From: Spirochaetota bacterium
GTDB taxonomy: Bacteria; Spirochaetota; UBA4802; JAFGDQ01
Reading direction: 5' to 3'
Length of the DNA: 64,000 nt
NCBI GenBank assembly: GCA_034190085.1
Contig: JAXHTS010000049.1
Location: 1 to 64,000 of the forward strand
This document shows positions 47,749-56,494 of the stretch, piece by piece. The notes under the pieces are model-generated. The model was not told the origin of the DNA. It ran no database searches and worked only from the letters and a program-made list of their open reading frames with translations. The position numbers were made by a program, and so were the translations under genes. Numbering within the stretch: the first letter of the stretch is position 1; each line of letters opens with the position of its first letter.

Positions 47749-47777
47749 TTGACACCTTAAAGCAAATTATATATATT
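47749..47777 (+). promoter_or_regulatory. Near-consensus sigma-70 promoter for the lipoprotein-ctpA-tsaD operon
   Basis: TTGACA (47749-47754), 17-bp spacer, TATATT (47772-47777). Transcription should start near 47784. This favours translation of the lipoprotein from the ATG at 47804 rather than from 47792. Confidence 0.75.
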
Positions 47778-47803
47778 ACTTCTATAATCAAATGGGATTT
47801 GAT

Positions 47804-48067
47804 ATGAAAAACATTACGCTAATTGTCCTTTTTTTTCTGATTCTGGGGTGCACAAGTAAGAAAATTACTGAAAGAGAGTTTGGCACTATTTTTGGTGAAT
47901 ATATCCAGAGGGAATTTGTAGAGAGCTTTGATGAAAAGCAATCAGTCTCTCAGAGAGAAAAGATTCTTATGGATGTATTGTCCAAGCATAAGATTGACTT
48001 TGAAATGTTTAAAGAATATATGCGTAAAAAGCATGAGGATAAATATAAGAAGATTTTTTTGGAGTAA
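47804..48067 (+). CDS. Small lipoprotein of unknown function
   Basis: About 87 residues with a lipoprotein signal (MKNITLIVLFFLILGC, Cys16) and a charged helical body (FGTIFGEYIQREFVESFDEKQS, FEMFKEYMRKKHEDKYKK). I do not recognise a characterised family. It is the first gene of an operon with ctpA (8 bp apart) and tsaD. The ATG at 47804 has GGGA 8 bp upstream and follows the promoter. It may be a partner or substrate of the CtpA protease; that is inferred from position only. Confidence 0.75.
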   Translation: MKNITLIVLFFLILGCTSKKITEREFGTIFGEYIQREFVESFDEKQSVSQREKILMDVLSKHKIDFEMFKEYMRKKHEDKYKKIFLE

Positions 48068-48075
48068 CAGATTAG

Positions 48076-49443
48076 ATGAAAAAAAAGATAAAAGAGAGAA
48101 GGCTGCATCTTCTATTTCTGTTTTTTTTATTAGGTTTTTTCCTTGGAATAAACCGCTCCTTTCTATCATCGAGTGGAGAGCCTGCCCATAAATACCTGGA
48201 TTATTTCCATCAGGTCTACCAGATAATAAAGACTGACTTTGTTGAGACTCCGAAGACCGAAGAGCTGTTTTATGGGGCTATTGAGGGAATTGTAAGATCC
48301 TTGAATGATCCCTATTCTAGGTTTCTTGGTGAAGAGGATTATTACGAATTGAGGGAGGAGACTACTGGTAAATTTGTAGGTGTTGGGATAGAGATTACGG
48401 TTAAAGAGGGTGAGATTGTTGTAATCTCGCCCATTGAGGACACTCCAGCTATGAGAGCCGGTATACAAACCGGTGACATAATCGTTAAAGTAGATGATAT
48501 TCAAATCAAAAACAAAAAACTCTCGGAAATCGTAAAGATGATAAAGGGATTACCTCATACAAAGGTTAAACTATTTGTGAGGCGGGAGGGATTTGCTGAA
48601 CTTCTCGAATTTAATATTGAGAGGGTCCCCATAAAGATTGAAACCGTAAACTATGACATTCTTAAGGATTTGAATATTGGGTATCTTAAGATAAAGGTCT
48701 TTAGCTCGAATACACCCAGAGATGTAGAGAAGGCTTTAGATTATTTTAATAAAAAGGGTATAGAAAGGGTTATTATCGATCTTCGGTGGAATCCTGGCGG
48801 TCTCTTAGATAAGGCTATCAGCATATCTGATATGTTTCTCGATAAGGGAAGAATTATTGTCTCAACCAAAGGGAGAGAAGGGGTAGGGAACATAAATGAA
48901 TTCAAATCCCTAAATAAACCCTTATATAATGGCAAACTTGTTGTGCTGGTGAATGAGGGAAGCGCCTCTGCTTCTGAGATATTTTCCGGAGCCATAAGGG
49001 ATAACAATCGCGGAAAACTAGTTGGCGAAAAAACGTTTGGAAAAGGTTCAGTTCAGAAGGTCTTTGGTCTTGATGAAGATATCGGAATTACACTTACAAT
49101 TGCTAAGTACTATACTCCCTCAGGAGTTTCAATACATGGGAAGGGATTGAAGCCTGATTATCGAATTTCGAGGAAGAATATATATGAAGCAGACAAAGAG
49201 AATATTAGCGTTATTATTAAAGAGGGATTGACTGAAAAATTTGTAGCATCAAATGGGATTTACTCTGATGAGAATGTGAAGAGGTTTAAGGATTTTTTAG
49301 ATAGCAAAGGCCTTTCAATCTCATTGCATAGCGCGGGTTTTATTTTAAAGAGAGAGATCAGTAAGTATTCAAAGCGTCCCATCTATGATATGGAATACGA
49401 TAATCAATTAAAACAGGCAATTGCGATAATTAATGAGCGATAA
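48076..49443 (+). CDS. ctpA: Carboxy-terminal processing protease (S41 family, CtpA-type)
   Basis: The 455-residue protein has a signal anchor (about 10-27), a PDZ domain (about 95-180, GVGIEITVKEGEIVVISPI, AGIQTGDIIVKVD), and an S41 catalytic domain with Ser298 (NEGSASASEI), Lys323 and Gln327 (KTFGKGSVQKV), the serine-lysine dyad of the family. It cleaves C-terminal ends of exported proteins in the periplasm. GGAG precedes the ATG. The 3' end overlaps tsaD by 11 bp, so the two are co-translated. The C-terminal extension after the catalytic core is about 90 residues. Confidence 0.95.
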   Translation: MKKKIKERRLHLLFLFFLLGFFLGINRSFLSSSGEPAHKYLDYFHQVYQIIKTDFVETPKTEELFYGAIEGIVRSLNDPYSRFLGEEDYYELREETTGKFVGVGIEITVKEGEIVVISPIEDTPAMRAGIQTGDIIVKVDDIQIKNKKLSEIVKMIKGLPHTKVKLFVRREGFAELLEFNIERVPIKIETVNYDILKDLNIGYLKIKVFSSNTPRDVEKALDYFNKKGIERVIIDLRWNPGGLLDKAISISDMFLDKGRIIVSTKGREGVGNINEFKSLNKPLYNGKLVVLVNEGSASASEIFSGAIRDNNRGKLVGEKTFGKGSVQKVFGLDEDIGITLTIAKYYTPSGVSIHGKGLKPDYRISRKNIYEADKENISVIIKEGLTEKFVASNGIYSDENVKRFKDFLDSKGLSISLHSAGFILKREISKYSKRPIYDMEYDNQLKQAIAIINER

Positions 49444-50434
49444 ATCCGATATTATCGGACTTGGGCTGGAAAGCTCCTGCGATGAGACTTCTGCCTCGGT
49501 TGTCAAAAACGGGGAAGAAATACTCTCAAACATAACATTCAGCCAGATTGACATTCACCAGGAATATTCCGGTGTAGTCCCGGAGATTGCTTCCAGGGCT
49601 CATATAGAGGTGATCAATGGGCTCATTAGCAAGGCCCTTGATCGGGCAGGTGTAGGGTTTAGGTCGCTTGACTATGTGGCAGCTACAAACAGGCCTGGTT
49701 TAGTAGGATCTCTCTTAATAGCCCTGCAGTCTGCAAAGGCCATCTCATATTCACTAAATATTCCACTAATTTGTATAAACCATCTTGAGGCTCATCTCTA
49801 TGCCCCCTTTTTGGAAGCACAAATGCTATTTTTTCCATATATTGGGTTGGTCGTTTCTGGTGGCAATACTGTTCTTTACCATGTTCAGGGGATAGGAAGA
49901 TTAGAAATAATAGGCAAAACCGTTGACGATGCTGTTGGAGAGGCCTTTGACAAGGTTGCAAAATTTTTAGAATTAGGCTATCCCGGTGGACCAATAATTG
50001 AGAAGATGGCAAAACTCGCAACAGAGAGGAGGATGATATTCCCTAAAATACTTGCAGATAATAATGACGATTTCAGATTCTCTTATAGCGGGATAAAGAC
50101 AGCGGTGATAAACTATGTTAAAAAAAATCCGGATATGGATACTAGAGAGATAGCATATAGCTTCCAGGAGAGAAGCCTTGAGATTCTTATAAGAAGAGTC
50201 CTTGCGGCGGCAAGGCTCTATAAAATCAAAGATATCGTTGTCACTGGAGGGGTTGCTTCAAACGGTAGACTCAGGGAGATGCTCATGGAAGGCATGAGGG
50301 ATGATGAAAGGTTATTGATTCCATCCCCAATATTATGCACGGATAATGCTGCAATGGTAGGCGGACTCGGTTTTCAGTATTATAGAAAAAATATCTTCAG
50401 TGATCTTTCCATTGATGTTGCCCCAAGAGCGTAA
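49433..50434 (+). CDS. tsaD: tRNA N6-adenosine threonylcarbamoyltransferase TsaD
   Basis: The 333-residue protein carries the ASKHA fold motifs of the TsaD/Kae1 family: GLGLESSCDETSASVV, the metal-binding HLEAH (His117, His121), SGGNTVLYHV, DDAVGEAFDKVAKFLELGYPGGP, and late VVTGGVASNGRLR with CTDNAAMVGGLG. It transfers the threonylcarbamoyl group to A37 of ANN-decoding tRNAs, an essential modification. It starts inside the ctpA 3' end. Confidence 0.97.
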   Translation: MSDKSDIIGLGLESSCDETSASVVKNGEEILSNITFSQIDIHQEYSGVVPEIASRAHIEVINGLISKALDRAGVGFRSLDYVAATNRPGLVGSLLIALQSAKAISYSLNIPLICINHLEAHLYAPFLEAQMLFFPYIGLVVSGGNTVLYHVQGIGRLEIIGKTVDDAVGEAFDKVAKFLELGYPGGPIIEKMAKLATERRMIFPKILADNNDDFRFSYSGIKTAVINYVKKNPDMDTREIAYSFQERSLEILIRRVLAAARLYKIKDIVVTGGVASNGRLREMLMEGMRDDERLLIPSPILCTDNAAMVGGLGFQYYRKNIFSDLSIDVAPRA

Positions 50435-50558
50435 TCATTTTAATTACCTCCATCTTTGAAAACATCTTAAATTCCCTCTCAGCCCTTGCAAGAATGATAA
50501 TCAAACACTATGAAGGAATTATGAGAGTATTATATTTAATTTGGTTTGTGATTTCAGA

Positions 50559-52598
50559 CTAGAATGAATAAGCAAGAAAGAAATAGTAATTTCTTCCGAT
50601 TTCCGGCACCCTTATGCCGGTTCTAAAAGGATCCCTCTGATAAGAGAGATGTTCATAGTACTGTCTGTCAAAGATATTCTGAATTCCGGCAAATAGATTA
50701 AACATTCTATACTTCATCCCAATCTTTATGTTGAATATACTCCAACCAGGGGTCTTCTCTTCATTGAGATCAGAATCTATACGATCCTGGTCATCGGATA
50801 TTAGGCTCTCAATCTCTGTAAAATAATCATCCATTTCCCAGCGCAGGGCTATTCTGCTCGTTATTGGTGGAGTTTCGAATAAGGGTTTTTCATAAGTGTC
50901 ATCACGACCAAGGGAATAGGATAAACCCCATTGAAGGTCGAGATGAAAGGGAAGATATATTGTTGAACTCAATTCGCCCCCATATAGTGTTGCATCGATA
51001 TTTCTATAGCTTTTAGCATTCTTATTCACTCCAGTAATATTGAAAATGGTAATATAATCCTTCACATCACTATAGAAGACTACTGCCTTACAAAAAAATA
51101 AATCTTCAATAAATTTAATTCCAAAATCGACCTCCCTATTCTTTACATTATCAAGCTTCGGATTTCCAACCCAATTAGGATTGGTCATTGGTTTTTCTAA
51201 GGCAAAATATCTTTCAACCGGATCAGGAACCCTGGTCGCATGTCCCAATCCAGAGAAAAGCTCGATCCTTTTGGTCATTTTGTAGGTTACCTGTATATTG
51301 CCATCCCCATAGGAATCAGTCTCTTCTCGGCTGGCGTTTTCATGATATTGAGTGTAAAGGGGGGTTCGATCATTGTGAGCCTCGGATTTAGTTTGGTTAA
51401 ATCTTGCGCCGATGATTAATGCTATTTTTCTTATAGGCTGAGTATATTCAATAAAGGTTCCAACGTTGCTTATATCAACATTAGGAATTGAATTCTGAGT
51501 TCCGGTGGGCAATGTTGTTTCCGTATTCCAATTCCGCATATAGTAGTCAATTCCGATAGTCATAGTTCCTGTGTACAGTTGTAGTTCAAAGCCAATCTTC
51601 CCTCCATAGGTCTCTGTCTCAGCCTTAGTCTTCATCATATAACCTGATGGCCAGCTTACAGAGGAGACCCTTCTGCTATCAGTCATATCATGTTCCACTT
51701 CATTAAAGTAAAATTGGGCCTCAACCTTCCTTATCCATTCACATAATTCTGATATTTGATAGGTAAGATTCAATCTATCCGTATCATCAAAAACGGCATC
51801 CATAAGAAGATAGGGATAGATAATGTCATTGGCCTCCTGGCGAGAATAGCTAATCGCTATCCTCTGATTATATGGTAAATTAAATCCAAATTTGATCCAA
51901 TAGGTCATAATTGAATAGGCCTTATCGTCCTCCTCTTCATCCCTATATCTATTTGTTGAAGATAACGGATATTGCTGCGTAATTCGTTTGCCATCCCCGT
52001 CCCTATAGGGGAGTGAATATTTGTAGGAATATCCAAGAAGGGCATCCATTTCTTCATTACCATAGGAGGCCTTTGCTGAAGTGGATATGTTTTTATAGGA
52101 TCCTATAAATGTATTAATGCCGCCATTCAATCCCTTTTCTGGCTTTATTGTTCTAATATCAATGATACCACCGAGGCCACCAGGATTTTTTACGTCAAAG
52201 GGTCCCTTTTGAACAGATATCTCTTCAACCTCTGCAAAATCGACATGAAATGAGGATGGATCCATGCGATTTGGGCAGGCTCCATGAATCATCATCCCAT
52301 CGATGAGTACTGTGAGGTTGTCCTTCTGGAATCCCCTAATGGTAATGTCATTGGCTATAGTACCTTTTCTAATAGCACTAACCCCTTCTACAGATTTTAG
52401 GGCCTCCCCCACATCCCTGGCCGACGTTTCTCTGACTTCCTTGATATCGATACGATCCTCTGGGTTGATCTCCCTCTCTCCACTCACAATTATCTCTTCA
52501 AGGGTTATGGGATCTGCAAATGATTGTATCTGCAATATTAGAAGTATTGTATATAAGTAGACAATGACAGTTCGCAAAGGCATTTTACTCTTTTTCAT
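50559..52598 (-). CDS. TonB-dependent outer-membrane receptor, copper receptor (OprC/NosA)-like
   Basis: The 679-residue protein has a signal peptide, a plug domain (about 35-150; TLEEIIVSGE TonB-box-like start, VGEALKSVEGVSAIRKG, ITIRGF) and a barrel ending in FFLAYSF with a terminal aromatic. The plug contains LIDGMMIHGACPNRMDPSSF: HGACPNRMDP is a hallmark of OprC/NosA copper receptors, in which the CxxxM pair (here Cys108 and Met112) binds copper. Whether the barrel methionines are present was not mapped. It would import copper with TonB energy. The start overlaps the preceding Yip1 gene by 14 bp, so they form an operon. Confidence 0.85.
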   Translation of the reverse strand: MKKSKMPLRTVIVYLYTILLILQIQSFADPITLEEIIVSGEREINPEDRIDIKEVRETSARDVGEALKSVEGVSAIRKGTIANDITIRGFQKDNLTVLIDGMMIHGACPNRMDPSSFHVDFAEVEEISVQKGPFDVKNPGGLGGIIDIRTIKPEKGLNGGINTFIGSYKNISTSAKASYGNEEMDALLGYSYKYSLPYRDGDGKRITQQYPLSSTNRYRDEEEDDKAYSIMTYWIKFGFNLPYNQRIAISYSRQEANDIIYPYLLMDAVFDDTDRLNLTYQISELCEWIRKVEAQFYFNEVEHDMTDSRRVSSVSWPSGYMMKTKAETETYGGKIGFELQLYTGTMTIGIDYYMRNWNTETTLPTGTQNSIPNVDISNVGTFIEYTQPIRKIALIIGARFNQTKSEAHNDRTPLYTQYHENASREETDSYGDGNIQVTYKMTKRIELFSGLGHATRVPDPVERYFALEKPMTNPNWVGNPKLDNVKNREVDFGIKFIEDLFFCKAVVFYSDVKDYITIFNITGVNKNAKSYRNIDATLYGGELSSTIYLPFHLDLQWGLSYSLGRDDTYEKPLFETPPITSRIALRWEMDDYFTEIESLISDDQDRIDSDLNEEKTPGWSIFNIKIGMKYRMFNLFAGIQNIFDRQYYEHLSYQRDPFRTGIRVPEIGRNYYFFLAYSF

Positions 52599-53289
52599 TT
52601 GATTCCTCTAAAAGCTTTTCAGACATTTTTCTATATTCTTCAATCGCCTTCCTCTGCTCATTTGGCAATTCCCTCATGATTTTTTCAGATTCTTCAATTA
52701 CATCATCAGTAACATTCGTAACCGCTCTATAACAGACCAAAGAACCCAGAATAGATATTGTTGGAATAATTGCAAGTATTATTGATACAATCTTTGCTAT
52801 ATCTTCCTTACAACTGAGGGCATGCACGAGTGAATTAAATAGTAACCAAATCCCATAGAGCACTATTACGATGGAAATAATAGAGCCAAAGGTAATATTG
52901 ATCCCATATGTAAACCATAGTATTGCATTTATTGGGAAGAGAAGAGAAAGGGAAGCAGCAACCCTCAGGTTAGCCTCATAACTTGTGTCTCCACTACATA
53001 TTGCAGAGATCAGAAGAAGTATAAGAGCCCCTATGAATAGTCCGATTAGTGCATATAGGGGAGCAATAATGATATTGCTAATACTGCTAGTCGCACCGAC
53101 TACCTTTAAACCTAATACGCTCCAGAACAGGCTTATCAATCCAGCAATTATACCATATGCTGCAGCCTTTATGATAGGATCAATATAACCGCCTTCCTTT
53201 GCCATGGATGAGAAGTACGCTTTTGGAGATAGTAAAGTACTCTTAGAATCATCAATTAATTTTTGAAAATTGAATCCACCCTCTTTCAT
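52585..53289 (-). CDS. Yip1-family membrane protein
   Basis: This 234-residue protein has five hydrophobic segments between residues about 38 and 195 (for example AAAYGIIAGLISLFWSVLG, IIAPLYALIGLFIGALILLL) and a charged C-terminal tail (EESEKIMRELPNEQRKAIEEYRKM). Its N-terminal LIDDSKSTLLSPKAYFSSM matches the opening of Yip1-domain proteins. The function of bacterial members is poorly known. It is co-translated with the copper-type TonB receptor, so it may help its assembly or act in membrane homeostasis. No copper chaperone or efflux gene is adjacent. Confidence 0.75.
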   Translation of the reverse strand: MKEGGFNFQKLIDDSKSTLLSPKAYFSSMAKEGGYIDPIIKAAAYGIIAGLISLFWSVLGLKVVGATSSISNIIIAPLYALIGLFIGALILLLISAICSGDTSYEANLRVAASLSLLFPINAILWFTYGINITFGSIISIVIVLYGIWLLFNSLVHALSCKEDIAKIVSIILAIIPTISILGSLVCYRAVTNVTDDVIEESEKIMRELPNEQRKAIEEYRKMSEKLLEESNEKE

Positions 53290-54019
53290 ACCTAACCTCC
53301 ATCAATTAAAGTTTAATTCAATTATTGGCAAAACATGCTTAAACGTATCCATCCTTTTGTCAAGAATTATTGCCTTGATCTCCAATCAAAGCTCCTAATT
53401 GATATGGATTGTAAATAGATACTCTTCACATCAGTAGGTGAGGTAAGTCCATTCCCTTGTATGAAACGTTTTATAATTTCTCCCGTTCAGATATCATACC
53501 TAATATCAAGCAGGTTTAATATACTAATAATAATGGAATAAGTTATGTAAACAAAATATTTACAAATGTTCAATGAATTTTCCTAAACAAAAAAAAGAAT
53601 ATTGACTTACAAAGTTCAATGGGTTATCATTGATGAATTTTCAATCTAAGCCATTCACATTTTTTTATTAAAATAATTGAAACAATACCCTTTCATATGC
53701 CGAAATATTATATTGAGAAGGGATGGCATATTATTAATTGAGTAAGGATTGATTTATTGACCTTTGATAATGCAACATTTTTATTTTTCATTGACAACAG
53801 AAACAATATGTCGCATTATCCTACAATTGCTATTCTATATTTAGAAGACTTTTATAGGCCTAATGCTATTATCTATCGTAAATAGATACCAGTGAGTTAT
53901 AGACCTCAAGAAGAAAGAGTATATTATTGCTGAACTGAAGTTGTATAAGCTATTGTGAACCGACGAATGCTTGTGTTGCAATGAATGCTGTATGACAAAA
54001 AAGAATCTAATGAATAATA
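53290..54019. other. 730-bp intergenic region between divergent operons
   Basis: No gene is supported. An imperfect 12-bp inverted repeat at 53766-53820 brackets a possible promoter (see separate entry). TTGACT...TATCAT at about 53603-53631 is another weak promoter candidate. No riboswitch signature was recognised upstream of the copper-receptor operon. Confidence 0.5.
53766..53820 (+). promoter_or_regulatory. Possible operator/promoter: inverted repeat around TTGACA
   Basis: GATAATGCAACA (53766-53777) and TGTCGCATTATC (53809-53820) match over 11 of 12 positions. Between them lies TTGACA (53791-53796), and CATTAT (53814-53819) follows at 17 bp, inside the right arm. A repressor bound to the arms would cover the promoter. 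The yggS gene begins about 200 bp downstream. Confidence 0.4.
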
Positions 54020-54718
54020 ATGGGTATCCTTGATAACTATAACAATTTAAAGGAAGAGATTAAGAAAGTAGCTATTGATGTTGGAAGGGATCCTGAAGAG
54101 ATTGAGGTAGTAGCGATAAGTAAGACATTCCCAACTAAGATTGTACAGGAAGCTATTGATGCTGGTATAGGGCTCTTTGGCGAAAACAAGGTTCAGGAGG
54201 CAAAGGGTAAAATTCAAGAACTTAAGGGAGATTTTCAATTCCATATGGTAGGTCATCTCCAATCGAATAAGGCGAAGGATGCTGTCAGTCTCTTTGATCT
54301 CATTCATTCAATAGATAAATTAAATACAGCCCTTAGAATTGATAAGGAAGCGGAAAAGATAGGTAAAAAACAAAAGATTCTCTTACAGGTAAACACCTCC
54401 GGAGAAGATACTAAAAGCGGAGTCCAACCAGGCATGGTGCTGGATATTTGTAATGATATTACAGAATTATTCAATATTCAACTCTGTGGATTGATGACAA
54501 TTGGTCCCATGACAAGGAATAATGATATGATTCGTGATTCCTTCAGAATGTTAAAACAATTATTGAATGATGTTAATGAGAGCATTGGGTTGAATATCGA
54601 TGTCCTATCCATGGGGATGTCATCAGACTATAAAATTGCGATTGAGGAAGGCTCTACAATGCTAAGGGTTGGAACCGCAATCTTTGGAGAGAGGAATAGG
54701 GCAGGTCATCATGCTTAG
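54020..54718 (+). CDS. YggS/PROSC-family PLP-binding protein
   Basis: The 232-residue protein has the alanine-racemase-like barrel of the YggS family: AISKTFPTKIVQEAIDAG with the PLP lysine, FGENKVQEAKGKI, FHMVGHLQSNKAKD, LQVNTSGEDTKSG, CGLMTIGPM and DVLSMGMSSDYKIAIEEGSTMLRVGTAIFG. It has a role in pyridoxal phosphate and amino-acid homeostasis and is often found beside proC, as here (8-bp overlap). No clear ribosome site was seen. Confidence 0.95.
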   Translation: MGILDNYNNLKEEIKKVAIDVGRDPEEIEVVAISKTFPTKIVQEAIDAGIGLFGENKVQEAKGKIQELKGDFQFHMVGHLQSNKAKDAVSLFDLIHSIDKLNTALRIDKEAEKIGKKQKILLQVNTSGEDTKSGVQPGMVLDICNDITELFNIQLCGLMTIGPMTRNNDMIRDSFRMLKQLLNDVNESIGLNIDVLSMGMSSDYKIAIEEGSTMLRVGTAIFGERNRAGHHA

Positions 54719-55517
54719 GGATAAGTCAATCGGTTGCATTGGTGCTGGGAATATGGGTAGTGCTATAATAGCACATCTTTCCAAGAATATTGACAGGAAT
54801 AATATTTCTATTTTTGATATCGATGAAGAAAAAATAGAATATGTGAAAAAGAATTATAATATTGTTACTCACTATACCCTTCAAGGATTAACGGACAGAA
54901 GTGACATCATTATTATTGCGGTTAAGCCTGATATTTTGCCTTCAGTAGTAAAAGAGATAAAGGGTCAACTTGCAAAGAAGATAATTGTTTCCATCGCAGC
55001 TGGAATAGCCATAAGCACAATAGAGGATATCCTCAAAACTCCGCATAAAATTGTTCGTGTGATGCCAAACATGCCTGCCATGATTGGCAGTGGGATGTCT
55101 GTAATCTCTCCGAATATAAATGTGGAAGAAGAATCATTGAATATGGTACTTGAGATATTCTCATATCTTGGGAAGGTGATGATCTTATCTGAAGAATATA
55201 TGGATGCGGTTACAGCGCTTTCTGGATGTGGTCCAGCTTATGGATTTATGTTAATTCAGGCTATGACTGACAGCGGGGTAAGGATGGGTATCCCTCGGGA
55301 CAAGGCGCTTATCCTTTCAGCGCAGACGATCCTCGGTGCGGCAGAAATGCTGATCAGAACTGGAGAAGACCCTGTAGTATTAAGGGGAAGGGTAACATCT
55401 CCCGGCGGAGCTACCATTGAAGCGGTTCATATGCTTGAAAGGCTTGCATTTTCCGGAATTGTCATGGATGCAATTGAGGCAGCAAAAACAAGATCAAAGG
55501 AGCTTGGATTAAAGTGA
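54711..55517 (+). CDS. proC: Pyrroline-5-carboxylate reductase
   Basis: About 268 residues with the NAD(P) motif IGCIGAGNMGSAII, the KPDILPSVVKEI and VRVMPNMPAMIGSGMSV segments, and the C-terminal ALSGCGPAYGFMLIQAMTDSGVRMGI...LRGRVTSPGGATIEAVHMLE catalytic-site region. It makes proline from pyrroline-5-carboxylate with NADPH. The ATG at 54711 gives the canonical start MLRDKSIGCIGAG; an in-frame ATG at 54669 lies in yggS and is not preferred. The start overlaps yggS by 8 bp and the end overlaps the M23 gene. Confidence 0.95.
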   Translation: MLRDKSIGCIGAGNMGSAIIAHLSKNIDRNNISIFDIDEEKIEYVKKNYNIVTHYTLQGLTDRSDIIIIAVKPDILPSVVKEIKGQLAKKIIVSIAAGIAISTIEDILKTPHKIVRVMPNMPAMIGSGMSVISPNINVEEESLNMVLEIFSYLGKVMILSEEYMDAVTALSGCGPAYGFMLIQAMTDSGVRMGIPRDKALILSAQTILGAAEMLIRTGEDPVVLRGRVTSPGGATIEAVHMLERLAFSGIVMDAIEAAKTRSKELGLK

Positions 55518-56494
55518 TAATACGCGGTTTTCCAATAACAAATTATCAAGCAAGAGAAATGAAGAAATACCTTTTAGGCCTCCTTCTTATGATTGTTGCA
55601 GTTTTTCTTATTGGAAATATCATTGCAGCGATCTTCATAGAGAGAATCAAGGTTAATGCTGAAAGCTACATAATTAAGGATGGATTCCCATTTTTTAAGT
55701 CTGAAGGTGAATATTTGCACCTTATAAGATCTTATCCTTATGATTTGGGGTTGGGGACAAATTTAAATATACACAGGATGAGGAGGGGAGAATCCTACTG
55801 GAATGTTGCAATGAGGAATAATATTTCAATAGATACATTAATTGCGGCAAATCCTTTTTTAACATCATTGCTTGCTAAGGAGGGTATTGAAATTGTTGTT
55901 CCACAAGAAGAGGGCGTGCTCATGGCATTAGATAACTTTTATGATGTATGGCGAATGTCGAAGAAGTTAGGCTATAAAGATAAAATCAGAGGGGAATATT
56001 TTCCTTCTATATTCAGGCTTTTTTCTCTTGATGATATTAGGTTAGTTTTCTTTAAGGCTGTAAAGCCTGAAGTAGTAAATAATCACCTTGAAGGATTATA
56101 TAAAATAAGAAAGATATTTCAGTCTCCAATTAAAGGGTATTATACATCATTATATGGAACCAGGATTGATCCTTTTCTGCATGGAAAGCATTTTCATAAT
56201 GGAATAGACATAAGGGCAAGGACAAGAACTCCTATACATCCTGCGAGGAAGGGGATCGTCACCCTGTCAAAGTGGTTAGATGGATATGGAAAAACTGTAA
56301 TCATTCAACATCGAGATGGTTATGCAACAGTCTATGGTCACTGTCATACTCTGAAAGTAAAAAAGGGTGATTGGGTAGAGCAAAGCAATATTATAGGTTT
56401 GGTGGGATCTACTGGAAGATCAACGGGCCCCCATCTTCACTTTACAATAATGAGGCATGGGAGGATAATAGATCCACTTAGATTTATCTGGTAG
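55514..56494 (+). CDS. M23-family metallopeptidase with LysM-like domain
   Basis: The 326-residue protein has an N-terminal membrane anchor (LLGLLLMIVAVFLIGNIIAAIF), a LysM-like region (about 95-140, MRRGESYWNVAMRNNISIDTLIAANP) and a C-terminal LytM/M23 domain. Zinc-ligand motifs are HNGIDIRA and HLHF, with GHCHTL between. It probably hydrolyses peptidoglycan cross-links in the periplasm, or acts as an adaptor if inactive, but all motifs look intact. The GTG at 55514 overlaps the proC stop; an ATG at 55559 (MKKYLLG) is an equally good start. Its 3' end overlaps the convergent nucleotidyltransferase gene by 11 bp. Confidence 0.9.
   Translation: MIIRGFPITNYQAREMKKYLLGLLLMIVAVFLIGNIIAAIFIERIKVNAESYIIKDGFPFFKSEGEYLHLIRSYPYDLGLGTNLNIHRMRRGESYWNVAMRNNISIDTLIAANPFLTSLLAKEGIEIVVPQEEGVLMALDNFYDVWRMSKKLGYKDKIRGEYFPSIFRLFSLDDIRLVFFKAVKPEVVNNHLEGLYKIRKIFQSPIKGYYTSLYGTRIDPFLHGKHFHNGIDIRARTRTPIHPARKGIVTLSKWLDGYGKTVIIQHRDGYATVYGHCHTLKVKKGDWVEQSNIIGLVGSTGRSTGPHLHFTIMRHGRIIDPLRFIW

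Noticed and set aside
53290-53560. Cobalamin riboswitch upstream of the TonB receptor operon
   Set aside because: The conserved B12-box sequence was not seen, and the plug motif points to copper.
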